A stretch of DNA of 64,000 nt from Gigaspora rosea (Eukaryota > Glomeromycota > Glomeromycetes > Diversisporales > Gigasporaceae). The notes under the pieces were generated by a model. The model was not told the origin of the DNA. It saw nothing but the letters and a program-made list of their open reading frames with translations, and ran no database searches. The stretch covers positions 28,276 through 92,275 of the forward strand of contig QKWP01001189.1 of NCBI GenBank assembly GCA_003550325.1, written 5' to 3'. Numbering within the stretch: the stretch's first letter is position 1; each line of letters starts with the position of its first letter. Shown here one piece after another: positions 32,231 to 44,005 of the stretch. The translations under genes were made by a program, and so were the position numbers.

Positions 32231-34060
32231 CAAACACAAGTTCCAAGCATTAAAATAAAAAAGACTATGCACTTTTATGGTTCTTTTACTTTTCATAACC
32301 ATGTAATATCTTGAACTCATTACTACAGATAGCCTGTATATAAAGAATTAAAAAAAAGTTTACATTTTATTATTAGCTTTTGTAGTTTTTTAGTTTTTAT
32401 AACTTTATTCTTACCCAAATTTATTAGAGTATTAAAAAAAATTTTATATTTTGATTATTGCTTTTGTAGTTCTTTTAATTTTTATAGCTTCATATTTACC
32501 CAAATTTAGAGTACCCAAATGCAAGTACCAATTATTAAAAAAGCATGTATTTTGATTATTAGCTTTCATAGTTCTTTTAGTTTATATAATTATGAACTTA
32601 TCTTGAGCTTATTGCTACATAGCCTGTATATAAGAATCAAGTAACAAGTATTAAAAAAAGAATTGTGTTTTGACTATTAGTATTCATAGTTCTTTTAGTT
32701 TCATATCTTTAAGTTTCATAGCTTTATACTTATTAAAGTGTCTAAACATAAATGCCAAGCATTAAAAAAAAACCATGCATTTTGACTATTAGCTTTTGTG
32801 GTTTTTTTTTAATTTTTATAACTGTGTAACTTATCTTGAGCTTATTACTACAAATAGTCCATATATGGAGTGCTCCGTATTAAAAGGTCCCATTTTTACA
32901 TTTATCTCATTTTGAGATAATTGAGTTTAACCATTTGTTTTGATTTTCGGACTGATTCGGGATTAATTAAATTTCACGATTTTGATTGGTTAAAGAAGGC
33001 AGGTGACTATCGGATAATCTCGTGACGTGTTGGCTCTACGCAGCCTCATGTAATTTTTCTTTTTAAATTATCTTGATTTTTTATTATGCAAATCAACTTT
33101 TATTAATAATTGAAAAATATCAATTATGTCAAAATTTACATGAATTTAATAAAAACTCATTTTTCAAAAAATTGTAAAAATGGGCCCTTTTAATACGGAG
33201 CACTCCATATAAGAAATCAAAAAAAAAGATTTGCATTTTGATTAACTTGCATAGTTCTTTTAGTTTTATAGCTTTATACTTGCCTGAATTTAATTTATTA
33301 AAGTGCCTAAATACAAGTATCAAGCATTAAAAAAAAAAGTTTGCATTTTGATATTAGCCTTTATGATTCTTTTAATTTTTATAGCTTTATATTTACCCAA
33401 ATTATTAGAATGCTTTAATGCAAGTATCAAATATTAAAAAAAAGCATGTATTTGACTATTAGCTTTTATAGTTCTTTTTAATTTTATAATTATTTAGCTT
33501 ATCTTAAGCTTATTGCTTTATAGCCTGTATATGAGGAATCAAGTAACAAGTATTAAAAAAAAGAATCATATTTTGACTATTAGCATTTGTAGTTCTTTTA
33601 GTTTTCATAGCTTTATAATTGCTCAAATATATTAGACTGCCCAAATACAAGTACCAAGTATTAAAAAAAAAGTATAATTTTGATTATTAGCTTATATAGT
33701 TCTTTTAGTTTTTTATAGTTTATACTTACCAAATTTATTAGAGTACCCAAATACAAATGCCAAGCATTAAAAAAAAAAGCATATATTCTGACTATTAGCT
33801 TTTATAGTTCTTTGATTTTTATAACCAAAAAGAAAAGGTTTATATTTTAATTATTAATTTTTATAGTTCTTTTAGTTTTTAGTTTTCATAGCTATATACT
33901 TACTTGAATTTATTACAAAGTGCCAAGTATTAAAAAAAAAGCATTTATCTTAATTATTAGCTTTCATTGTTCTTTTATTTTTATAATAGAATAATTTATC
34001 TTGAGTAGAAAGCCTATATATAAAATTAGTTTTTGTATTAAAGTTTGGAACCAGTTTTAT
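32230..34060. repeat. Satellite-like array, ~110-bp units
   Basis: Units contain, in order, AAGTACCAAGCATTAAAAAA, GCATGCATTTTGACTATTAG, CTTTTATAGTTCTTTTAGTT and TTTATACTTACCCAAATTTA, with interspersed 'TTATCTTGAGCTTATTGCTA' and 'AGCCTGTATATAAG'. About fifteen diverged units are present, split by the MITE at 32866-33207. Confidence 0.75.
32866..33207. mobile_element. 342-bp MITE (copy 2) in the satellite array
   Basis: TGGAGTGCTCCGTATTAAAA is mirrored perfectly by TTTTAATACGGAGCACTCCA. It is flanked by TATA (32862-32865, 33208-33211). Other array units supply the empty site GTATATAAGAA. Better preserved than copy 1. Confidence 0.85.
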
Positions 34061-34996
34061 TTTTTATATATTAAACCTGGTTTTAATTAGCTTTGAGAAG
34101 TAACTAGGATAATGTTAAGGCTTTGTTTATTCTTAGATTTTAAAAATATATATTTGTATAAATATATAATAAAACTAGAAGTCAAGTCGCAGCAAAAAAA
34201 AAAATAATTAGTATTATACTTGTACTATATTAGCTAATTATAATAACTTTTTATCAACTTGTGAATATGTTAAAGGCTTTATTTATTGGTGCTAATAATA
34301 CAAATTTCTAAAAAGAAAATAGTCAATAAGCTAAATTAAAGATTCAATTAATAGATTCAAAAGTTTTTTAAACTTTTAGTAATAAATTTTTTTAATAGCT
34401 AGCTATTCAAATAATAAATTTATAGAATTAAAATAAAAAAATTTTATTAATTTAGAAATTAATTGCTAAGAAATCATTATTAAAGAATTTAAAAAAAAAA
34501 TAGTTTAAAAAATTAAAATATATAAACTTTAAATGATGCTTGTTTAGCAACAACTTTTTCAATTTTGTGAATTTTTTTATTTAGTTGTAAATTTATAGAA
34601 TTAAAATAAAAATTTGATAACTTTAAATAACTAGTTGTTGAGAAATATTTGTTAAAATTAAAAGGATTTGGTTTTTTTAAAGATATATATCTATATTATA
34701 AAGAACAGACCAGTTTAGCAACTTTTAAACTGCTTTAAAGAAACTATTAAGTAACTATTACTTATTTTGTAGTAGCTATAGTTTTAAAATTACTATATAT
34801 TAGTAACATGTCTACTACTATTGACTATCATATTATACTATATTACCATAATTTATAAAAAATTTTTAAAAATTTTTTATAAAATTATAGTAAATGTATT
34901 GTAAATATAGTAAAATGATAGTAATCAAATAGTCAATAGTAATAGATGTATTGCTAACATCTAGTAACTTTAAAACTATAGCAAGTTACTTAATAG

Positions 34997-35991
34997 CAGT
35001 GTTGGAAATTGGAAATGTCCAATTAAAATTTTTGATTGAACAGTTTTGGACATGTCCAAAATTGTCCAAAACTGTTCAAAATTGTCCAAAATTGTCCAAT
35101 ATATTTTTTTAAATTAGTAAAATATATAATATTTATATTTCTGTACTTAAATAAATAAAATAAAGATAAATATAAGTTTTAAATTTAAATATTATAAAAA
35201 TATTAGATAATATATATAGGGCAATAAATGTTATATTGGAATTAACAAACTAATAAAAAATTAATAGTAATACTTAGTATTGTAATTAAAGTAATTATAT
35301 ATATAATTATTGTCGCAGCTGATGCTAAAAACGGCTGATGCTGAAATTTTGACCTATTTTGATATGAAATTTTAAAATTTTTTTGGGGGAGATTTTTTCA
35401 TTTTGTCTTATAGGGTTAGGGTGAGGTTTGGGGGTAGATTTGATATTTAAAGAGTATTTGTAGATTTTAGCAGGGTTGTAGTTTCAAATCGAGATCCCAA
35501 ATTTCAGCATCATCAGCTATGACAATTATTATGCTAAGCTACAACAAAAAACATATAGAAAAAGTTAATAGAAATAAACAAATTTATTTAATAAATTTGC
35601 CCTATTTTTATTAACTCTATTCTATATTACAATTTGTTATAGCAAATTTTTTAGTTTACTAAAGCATATTTGTTAAAAGTATCTATATTATAAAAATATT
35701 AAATATTATATTGAAAGGTTGTAATCTAAATATTGAAATAATATCTAGAATTTTGTTAAAATTTTATAGAATTAAGCTTAATATAGACCAAAATTATAAA
35801 CTATACTTCTTTTTTGAATATTATTTGAGCAAATATTATAATTATATTAGAAAATATTTGATTTGCTAATAAAATTATTATATATAAAAAAATTGTCCAA
35901 AACCAATTAAATTTAGTTTTGGTTTGGACAAGGTTTGGACAGGTTTTGGACATTGTGTCCAAAAACCAAAATGTCCAATTTCCCAACACTG
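34997..35991. mobile_element. Non-autonomous hAT-type element
   Basis: CAGTGTTGGAAATTGGAAAT and (inverted) CAGTGTTGGGAAATTGGACA are flanked by the perfect 8-bp duplication CTTAATAG (34989-34996, 35992-35999). Subterminal TGTCCAAAATTGTCCAAAA words are repeated many times, as expected for transposase-binding sites. The interior is AT-rich with a nested small element. The frame on the minus strand at the right end is made of these words. Confidence 0.88.
35312..35523. mobile_element. 212-bp TIR element nested in the hAT-type element
   Basis: GTCGCAGCTGATGCTAAAAA and GCTGATGCTGAAATTTT on the left pair with AAATTTCAGCATCATCAGCT and ATGAC on the right. Flanking direct repeat AATTATT. The centre holds AGGGTTAGGGTGAGGTTTGG (35412-35432). 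Confidence 0.7.
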
Positions 35992-37539
35992 CTTAATAGC
36001 TACTTTATGTACAGTAGTTCTAAAGGTGCTATATTGGGTGTTTCTATAAACTTTGAATGAAGATTACTTAGTTTTTTATCTAGCCAAATTTGTTCAATAT
36101 TTTTTATTTTATTTTATAGAATTAAAATAAAAAAATTTTGATCAATTTGACTAGATAAAATACTGAGTAAACTTCTTTAAAATTTAGGTGCCTGTAAAAC
36201 AAACTGTAGCCAATTTTTTTTACCTTTAAATAAATATTCTCAACAATTAGCCATTCAAATTTTTTTATTTTAATTCTATGGAATTGTAAAATTAAAATAA
36301 AAATATTTTTATCAAATTCAGATGGTTGATTGTCAAAGAAATCTTCATTTAAACTTTAAAAAAAAATTGGTTGCAGCATTTTTTTTAAAAATTTTTTTTT
36401 TAAAAAACTTTAAACAATGATTTCTTGACAAACAACCATCTGAATTTGATGAAATTTTTTTTTAATTCTAAGAGTCCATAAATTAAAATAAAAAAATTTG
36501 AATGAATTCAAATAGCTGGTTGTAAAAAAAATTTGACCGTAAAAATAGGTGCCTAAATTTTGAATTCTATAATCTCTGGAATGAAATAAAGAATTTGATT
36601 AAGTGCCAAGTAATCATCGTTCAATGTTTAAAAAAAGAAGTTGCGGTCAAATTTTTTTCTTAACTTCCAATTAATATTTCTCAATATTCAGTTGTTTACT
36701 TCAATTCTATGAATCCATAGAATTAAAATAAAAAATTTTCATAAAATTTGGGGATTAACTAATTTCCCCACCAGTTACTATTAGACGAAGCGAAACAATG
36801 TTTTTGATTGGACAAATTTGATTAGAAATTTTGATTCAATCAAATAATGAAAGTACTGCTGAAGAATATAAAGATCTAATAGAACGTATGCTATACTAAA
36901 ATTTTGCAAGAATTTTTTTTTCATTAGAATGCAAAAAGGGTTTTGTAAACAAAATTTTAAGTTAATTAAAGAGTTTTGCTATTTATCACCACTGGTGATA
37001 TTAACCAGTATTGCTATACTTCAAAAACATACTAAATAATTGGGTCGAAGGTTCTAAGTAAACCCAAAAAACATTCTATAACTACACACTAACCCTAACA
37101 CTAAACCTAAATTTTCATAAATTATTGCGGTGATATCACACTGGTGATATGTATGAAGTAATTTTCTTTTTGAATACTTCGATTCTTTTTTTTTTTGAAA
37201 TTTTATATAACACGATCTTATAATTTAATTGGTGAGAAGAGTGGCGTAGTCTAACTAATGAGGGAAATTAGGGAACTCGAAATTTGGAAGAAATTATCGT
37301 TTAAAGTTCAAAGAATTTACCAGATTTTTTTTGATATTCTTAAAATTTTCAGTGATAATTCCTCGACAACTAACCGTCCAAATTTGATGAAAATTTTTAT
37401 TTTAATTCTGTATATTTGAATAGCTGGTAGAAGTTTTAAAAAACTTTTGAATCTATTAATAGAAACAATTTTGTTTATTGGCTGTTTCCTTTTTAGAAGT
37501 TCGTATTACCGCAAAATAAGTAAGATAGCATAGCGGAAG

Positions 37540-38130
37540 TTTTTTTTGATTGGTTGTTAAATTAGGTTAGCTGCGCGACGCAGTCGCGCTAAAACCAGGA
37601 ACGTGATGTAAATGTTGCTCAACTGGTTATCAATCAACTTTCAGGCGTAAAATATCTTTAATATGCTTCTCTTCTCTTTATTCGTTACAGTCAAAAGACT
37701 AACTTTTGCTCTTTCTATTTATATTAATTCTGCGATTACATATATTGTGTAATACTTATAATTCTCTAATTTTACTTTTTTCATTGAAACGAGAATTTAC
37801 GGTAAATTTAAACTTAATTCTAACGTCAATGACTAGAATTAATATGTTTGTGAAATCTGATGTCATTTAAATAAAACAAACTTGTTTGTGAATAAATCGA
37901 TTGTAAAAATAATCTTAAATTCTCTGCGAACTAAGTTATCTGTGAAGTAATTTTGGTGAGTTGATGCTACTGAATAGAATATTAAGTAAAAACTCAATAA
38001 AATCGAAATAAATTATAATAAATACAATTTGAATCTTAAGGCAGTCGGATAGCGATAGAGAATATTTTACCTGATTTCGTTCAACCATATGATACATATG
38101 ACTGCGTTCTCAGAATAACACAAATACCAA
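37540..38130. other. Intergenic, weak repeat relics only
   Basis: An inverted GCGCGACGCAGTCGCGC word at ~37570 and a diverged piece of the GACA-arm foldback family at ~37795-37960. No gene. Confidence 0.4.
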
Positions 38131-38136
38131 ATCTGG

Positions 38137-38530
38137 TGTTACGATCGGTTAGGAGAGCATGATGAAATTGGTCGGTTTAGCTCGATCGTGAACAAATTGT
38201 GATTAAGGTTAAATGGTTTAAAACGATAAATAACTTATAATTACGGGTATAAGGGTCCTCATTATTAATATGAACCAATACATTGGATTATTATAGAAAT
38301 ACTATCTTGTTATTCTCCTTAAGCAAAACCAAATTTTTAATTCGTATGGGAGCTTTAATCTATCCAAATGGGTGATCAAATCTCCAAACGAGTAATTGAT
38401 TACCATTTTGACCCGTTTGGGGCTTTGATCACCCGTTTGGAGATTCAATCACCCGACTATACCAAAATAAGAAATAAATAACGGTAAATAACAACACTAA
38501 CTAAAATAGAAAAAATTGATCATAAAAACA
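38137..38530 (+). mobile_element. Solo LTR, TGTTACGATCGG family, copy 2
   Basis: Starts TGTTACGATCGGTTAGGAGA and ends AAAAACA, flanked by the 4-bp duplication CTGG (38133-38136, 38531-38534). The inner part has four to five imperfect copies of a GATCACCCGTTTGGAGATTC-type unit in place of the 20-bp minisatellite of copy 1. Confidence 0.75.
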
Positions 38531-38534
38531 CTGG

Positions 38535-38860
38535 TATGCTCATACACGAACAGTAGAAGTATGTTACACCAGCACAGCACATTGACATGTGAAATGATGG
38601 CTTTTTAATGGCCAACAAAATGTAAGATTTTGCGAACGACATTCTAGATGGCAGGTAACCATACGCCCCGTCAATTTGAATAACTACGTTCCTGGTATTA
38701 TCAAATAAGTAGCTGCGTGATGCAATCGCGCTAAACCAGGCACGGATGATAAACTGTATAAGCAAATAACGTCTAGGGACATTGCTTAAATAATGGCCAG
38801 AATTAAGCTTAATTTGATTAAAATTTGAAATTACACTTTTGGGATTTATTTCACATTTAT
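38535..38860. repeat. Decayed MITE pieces
   Basis: 38560-38710 shares AAGATTTTGYGRACGACATT and TACGTTCCTGGTATTATC-type words with 42770-42905 and 43200-43310. 38765-38860 is a diverged relative of the TA-flanked MITE at 2183-2298 (AATAATGGCCAGAATTAAGC). Confidence 0.5.
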
Positions 38861-39443
38861 AGGGAAGAAAGGTTGAATAACTCTGATATAGATGGTTAAA
38901 TTTTGTATCAAATTCAGATACGGCTGATTTGAAAATTAGTTAGGACATGTGATGAATATTGTAATCATTGATAATTATTTTCGGTAATAAATATGTAGTT
39001 TTCGATAAAAATTTTTGGCCAGTACATGATTTTATCGAAGCGATATAATGGCTGAAAATATTATTATCAAAAGCTACTTTTTATTACCGAAAATTTATTG
39101 TAATTTCGATAATTATAATACAACAAGATAAAGCTTAGTTGTGAAATAGTGAAATCTTCTATGATCATTGCATTATCGTGAAATAATAAAAACAATAAAA
39201 CACGAATAAATCTGTAGGAAATGTAAGTGGGCCTTGTGCCAATGATAACTCATACAGGGGGTCACCAAAATTCCGTGTCGGAATGCTTCGGTGTGCATCA
39301 GAATTATGGTCGATTGGATCGGAATTGATCAATTTTGCCCCAAGATCATAAAAAATTTTACTAATAAATCATATCCATTCATTAAGTAAAAAATGCCCAA
39401 CTGATGATTTTGCTATAGAACTTGCTAACAACTGGGGCTAAAC

Positions 39444-41994
39444 TAGGGATGTTATCCTGTTATCCAAACTCATTTCGGCCTTGTTTGAAACCCAAACCGG
39501 TTAAACTTGAGTTTTTGTAGTCACATGATTTTTACTATAAAATTTAAACTCCTGCTGTTCAAATTGAGTTCGGAATCAATTAGATAAGCAAAATGCTTGA
39601 TTAGTAATTAACTTTAGACTTTTAATTACTATCGTTCATTGACAAAAACATATTTTTTTGATTGGTCGATTATTATGGCATTATGATAATATGACGAATA
39701 TAGGCTTTTTAATTAAAAGTTAATTACGATATTATGATAAAATTAATTACTGCGATTTTATATAATAAAAATTGGACTTTTTTTAATATATTAATAAGCA
39801 ATTTTTTTTGTTTGCGCATATTTTACTTATTTACATAAATTTCTTAAGATGGATGAAGAAAACACACTTGACCAATTTATTGACCCAATTAAACATACCT
39901 CTTTGAGCTCTCAAAATACACTTGAATCCGAAACTCTTTCAGAAATAACAAATCATCCCCCAAAACGATTAAAAAAAGATCCTTTTTGGGATGAACTTGT
40001 TGAAATCAGTGATAAACGACATTGTAAACATTGCAATAAATCTTACTCAATGGATACTGGTCTTTCTACAATCAAATCACATTTTAAACGTAATCACATA
40101 GATCGATATAATGCATTAACCACTAAGGCCAACGTTGAGCTTTATAGTGTTGATAAGGTTTTTAAAATTAACCAATATCTCTTAAAATGGATTATCACGG
40201 ACCAGTAGGCTTTTTGCCTCATTGAAAACAAAGATTTTCAACAATTTATTAATCAATTGACTCAACGGTATTTCTTCCATCAAGGCAATTTGTTTCACAA
40301 ACCATTTTAAATATATTTTATGATAGACAAAGTGAACTTCATATTTTTTTTAATTCAAATCAACGGATGCTTGGAGCTCGTGTACTAACCTTGGGTTCCT
40401 TGCTCTTACGCTTCATTGGATTGATGAAAGCTGGGTTATGAAAAGAATTTTATTGAATATAATACCACTCCATGAACGGCATACCGGCAATTACATTACT
40501 GAAAAAATATTAGAGACTATTTCATTTTATAATATTGGATCTCGCATTATATCTGCAATTACCGACAATGCAGCTAGCATGAATGTATTTGGACATATGC
40601 TTCGTGAAAAACTCCAGTATAATAATGGTAATAAAGAATTTGAACATGTCCACTGTGCAGCTCATGTATTAAATCTTGCAGTAACAGAGGGCATGAAAGT
40701 TGTTGTTGATTCTATTACAAAGCTACGAAGCTTTGTAAGTTATATACGCAAATCCCAACCTTTATTTGAGGATCTTAAAAGAATTTTTCAAGTAAATGGT
40801 CGATCTTTTCTTGTACCTGACTTAGACGTATCAACAAGATGGAACAGCACTTATAATATTATTGAAAAGATGTTTCGAATTCGTCAAATGACTTATGATC
40901 TTGTTGAGGATAATCCGTCTTTAAAAGATCGGTATTTGGATCAAGCTGAATGGAATGAAATTGAGGTTAGTATATTAATTTTATATATTTTTTAAAAAAT
41001 TTATAAAATTAATTTACTTATCTTTAGATTGTCGTTACACTACTTGAACCTATGGCAAAAGCAACTCCAATTTTATCAGCATCATCTCGTCCAACGATGG
41101 CAGATTTGCATATGATATTTCCAACTATTCTAAGTATTTTACGTGATGCATTGTATAGTGAAATTCCAATAAAAAATCAAATTGCACAACGAATGCATAA
41201 GAAGCTTGATGAATATTGGAATATTCTTCAAACTTGTTGCCACATGTCAGTTGTGTTAGACCCGAATATGAAATTATCATCATTTGATAATGAGACGGCA
41301 AAAACTATACGTGAACTACTATATAGCACTTATGTCAATATAAAGAAATTGGCATATCTATTTCTGAAGACGATAAAGACTCACCAAGAAATTATTTTAG
41401 AAAACATCGAAATGAAAAGTTAAATAATACTTCCAATGTTCTGGAAGAATATCTTACGGCTATAAAAGAAAAATTGTAATCCATTAGACTTTTGGAAAAC
41501 ACGATCAGCCAATATACGATATTCTGGACTTGCACAAATGGTACATGACTATTTGGTCGTGCAGGCCACTTCTGTGCCTAGTGAAGAAATGTTTTCTAAA
41601 GCCAAAAATACAATTACTCCAATCCGTAATTGACTATCTGAAGAAAGTGTAACAGCAAGTCTCTGCCTAAAAACATGGTATGAATCAGGCGTCATTGACT
41701 GCGTAGAATATTATTAAATTGGTATTATTATGTTGGTCAATAAATAAATAAATAAATAATATATAGCAATAGATGCAATAAAAATATTGTAAATGCATAC
41801 TATGTATATTTTACGTACAAATGTAAAATTGTTTTAATAAATAACATGCTTTATTAAATTGTTCAAACAAGCATAATTATTAATACATTCGTATAAACTG
41901 AATTCAATAACCAGTTTTACATGTGTGGTTCGAAACAGTGTTCAAACAGGTTTTTGAGCACGAACCAACCGGTTGGAACAGGATAACATCCCTA
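39444..41994 (+). mobile_element. hAT transposon with decayed transposase
   Basis: TAGGGATGTTATCCTGTT at the left and AACAGGATAACATCCCTA at the right form perfect 18-bp inverted ends, 2551 bp apart, around a BED-hAT transposase relic. Subterminal ACCGGTT words occur on both sides. The flanking octamers (GGCTAAAC and GATCCGAT) do not match. Either the duplication has decayed or an end was rearranged; the left and right flanks hold inverted copies of GTCACCAAAATTYCG, hinting at a disrupted host element. Confidence 0.85.
39849..41717 (+). pseudogene. BED zinc-finger hAT transposase, broken
   Basis: Starts at ATG 39849. A BED finger (CKHC...HFKRNH, ~residues 57-80) is followed by stops and frameshifts at 40206-40437, where residues such as TLGFLALTLHWIDE-like text remain. 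The RNase H-like core continues from 40438: ISAITDNAASMN, then HVHCAAHVLNLAV, then LDVSTRWNSTYNII, all typical of hAT transposases. A GT...AG intron fits 40964-41028, then EPMAKATPILSAS and the insertion domain up to 41423. After another frame change comes the C-terminal dimerisation domain (DYLVVQATSVPSEEMFSKAK), with a TGA at 41631 where hAT proteins usually have RNRLS. Ends TAA near 41717. It cannot encode an active transposase. It shows the enzyme class that could have mobilised the TAGGG-ended non-autonomous elements in this window. Confidence 0.88.
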
Positions 41995-42215
41995 GATCCG
42001 ATGCATCCGACCCGAAATTTTGGTGATCCTCCTGTGAAATTCGCCAACGATTGCTCATTCAGCTGCAACAGATGACCCAACCCTCCCTCCAAAGGAATCT
42101 GGTTAGTCTCATAGATATCTGTGAGTGTCAATTTGCAATCAGCCAGCAGAATACAGCACTAAGTCGCACTAACCCAAGTGCTATATAATTGAAATATCAA
42201 TATTAAATTCATACT

Positions 42216-42600
42216 GACGGCCATCCTGCATTATGCAGGTGGGAAACCACCGGCTAGCGCTAAGCCACACAAACTCAACTACTTACGGTTATTTCTTGGT
42301 GCTGTATTACTGCTTTTTCCAGGAGCATATCCCGTTTCAGTTTAATAGCACATAAATCTATAAATAACAGTCAACTTGAACCTGCCATTTTCATAATTAT
42401 AACTAGTGAATATTCAATGTCACATCATGTTAACAGACAGCTTGTATTACGCAGGCAGGAACCCACCGACCAGCGCTATTCCGCACAAACTCAACTGCTT
42501 ACATTGATCTTCTGGCGCAATATTATTTGCTATTTCCAGGTGCATATCCCGTGTTTCAATAATCAACTCCGGTATATCAGACCGGATTATTCCAATATAA
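42216..42600 (-). repeat. Two diverged copies of an ~155-bp coding-like segment
   Basis: 42216-42370 and 42427-42575 share CACACAAACTCAACT..CTTAC, TTTCCAGG.GCATATCCCG and other blocks. On the minus strand both end in a similar peptide (LSLCGLALAGGFPPA and LSLCGIALVGGFLPA) followed by a stop. The downstream copy's frame runs 42635-42447 with charged helical sequence. Probably a duplicated relic of a host gene; family not recognised. Confidence 0.4.
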
Positions 42601-42769
42601 GAAATATGTGTCAATGCATTTTGTAATATAGACATATTTGGTTAGTGCAATTTCGAAAGACAATAATAAAAAAAAGTGACTTTTTTTATAGTGATCGTCA
42701 TGCAATGTTTGGTTAATCAATTCTCATACAATAGATAAATATAGTACTATGTGATGCATAACGTGATGT

Positions 42770-43320
42770 TTAAGTGCAGAAATTCACGTTTTTACTGCGT
42801 TTAACACAATGCCCAATCAAGTATGAGATTTTGCGGACATACGCCATTAAAAATGTCTCAGTAACCATATACTTCGTAATATTACATATCACTCTGTGCC
42901 TGGTATAATCTGTATGGCAAAAATTCCGACCAAATATTTACAAAAAATGGAAAAGTCTATCAACTTTGCGTGGCCTTCTAACAAAATGACCAGAATTGCA
43001 AAAAAAGATTATAATCGACTTTGCAATAATAAAACCCTAACCACGTATTCATACACATAAAGCCTTAACACGCTAAGAAATTAGGCGCTCGAATTATCAT
43101 TCAGCAGCATTTAAGATGGTCCATGCGATGATAGACACGTGAAAATTAAGCATCAAGATGGTCCCTGTGATGATAGACAGGTGAAAATTAAGCACCAAGT
43201 GATATATAGTATCACGTGAACCAATCAGATCCAAGATTTTGTGGAGCAACGACATCTCGATTGCCATAAAGCCATCACTACGTGATATTCATCACTCCGT
43301 TCCTGGTAATACCCCAGAAA
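42770..43320. repeat. MITE-like pieces and a 42-bp tandem repeat
   Basis: 42770-42905 and 43200-43315 share AAGATTTTGYGGA, CGCCATTA/TTGCCATAA and ATCACTCYGTKCCTGGTA. The same 'CCAGGAACGGAGTG' end occurs at 14090 in reverse. Two 42-bp units starting AAGATGGTCC lie at 43113 and 43155. Confidence 0.5.
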
Positions 43321-43329
43321 AAATGTAGA

Positions 43330-43945
43330 TCATTCTCTGGATAAAGCATCAGCTATGCCCGGATTTTATTACTCACGAAACTTTCAAAAGATTAGTCTAA
43401 AGATACATATTGTGTCTTACAATATATTCATAATAACTAATTTATATTTTACAATGTATATAATATTATTTGTTTCGCAATAAGTACACGATTTATTTTA
43501 CAACAAATACTTTAAGTTCACGACATAATCCGCTAAAAATAACATATACAAACATTTTTAAACACTGCTACGATAAAACGTTGTATTTATAAACTTTTTA
43601 CTTCTAGAAAATTAAGTAGAACTAGTTGAGACAAAATTTTGCAACTTTCACTTACTAATTGCTTAGGTCACCAAAGCACCTTCCAACCTTTCAAAACTTT
43701 CACTTCTCATCTAGCTTTTGAAACTATTGCATCTAACTGCATCTCAGATTAAAAAACAAAAAATCCAAAGGTAAAATATCAACAACTCAAGTTGGTTTTC
43801 GTTTTGTTTACAAAAAAAATTTTTTTCATATGACATGACGATTTTTACTTATAATAGTACTTTAAAAATTATAATTGATAAAAAAAAAGATCATCACCAA
43901 TCATCATTATTCTAATTTTAGCCAATCAAACCAAACTTCTGCCAT
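43330..43945. other. Intergenic before CRN copy B
   Basis: AT-rich; no gene seen. Unlike copies A and C, copy B lacks the dispersed repeat immediately upstream of exon 1. Confidence 0.4.
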
Positions 43946-44005
43946 GCTCTGTAAGATAAAAATAAGCGGGCTTGTTTGAGAAAAATTTAAAATGCCATTT
44001 TTAAA

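Larger units (their letters stand above)
34260..37530. repeat. Field of palindromic AT-rich modules
   Basis: A module pairing ACAACTAACCATCCAAATTT...TTTTAATTCTATGGA with its inverse (TAGAATTAAAATAAAAAAAT...GCTGGTTGTTGAGAAAT) recurs at ~34375, 34560, 36060, 36230, 36410, 36660 and 37340. The outer limits carry the terminal sequence of the 15.4-kb TIR element in opposite orientations (near 34275 and 37500), so the whole may be one large non-coding element. Confidence 0.55.

Noticed and set aside
39252..42035. Outer inverted GTCACCAAAATTYCG pair around the hAT transposon as a second transposon
   Set aside because: No matching direct duplication, unequal distances from the hAT ends and possible coding sequence on both sides; left as a remark only.
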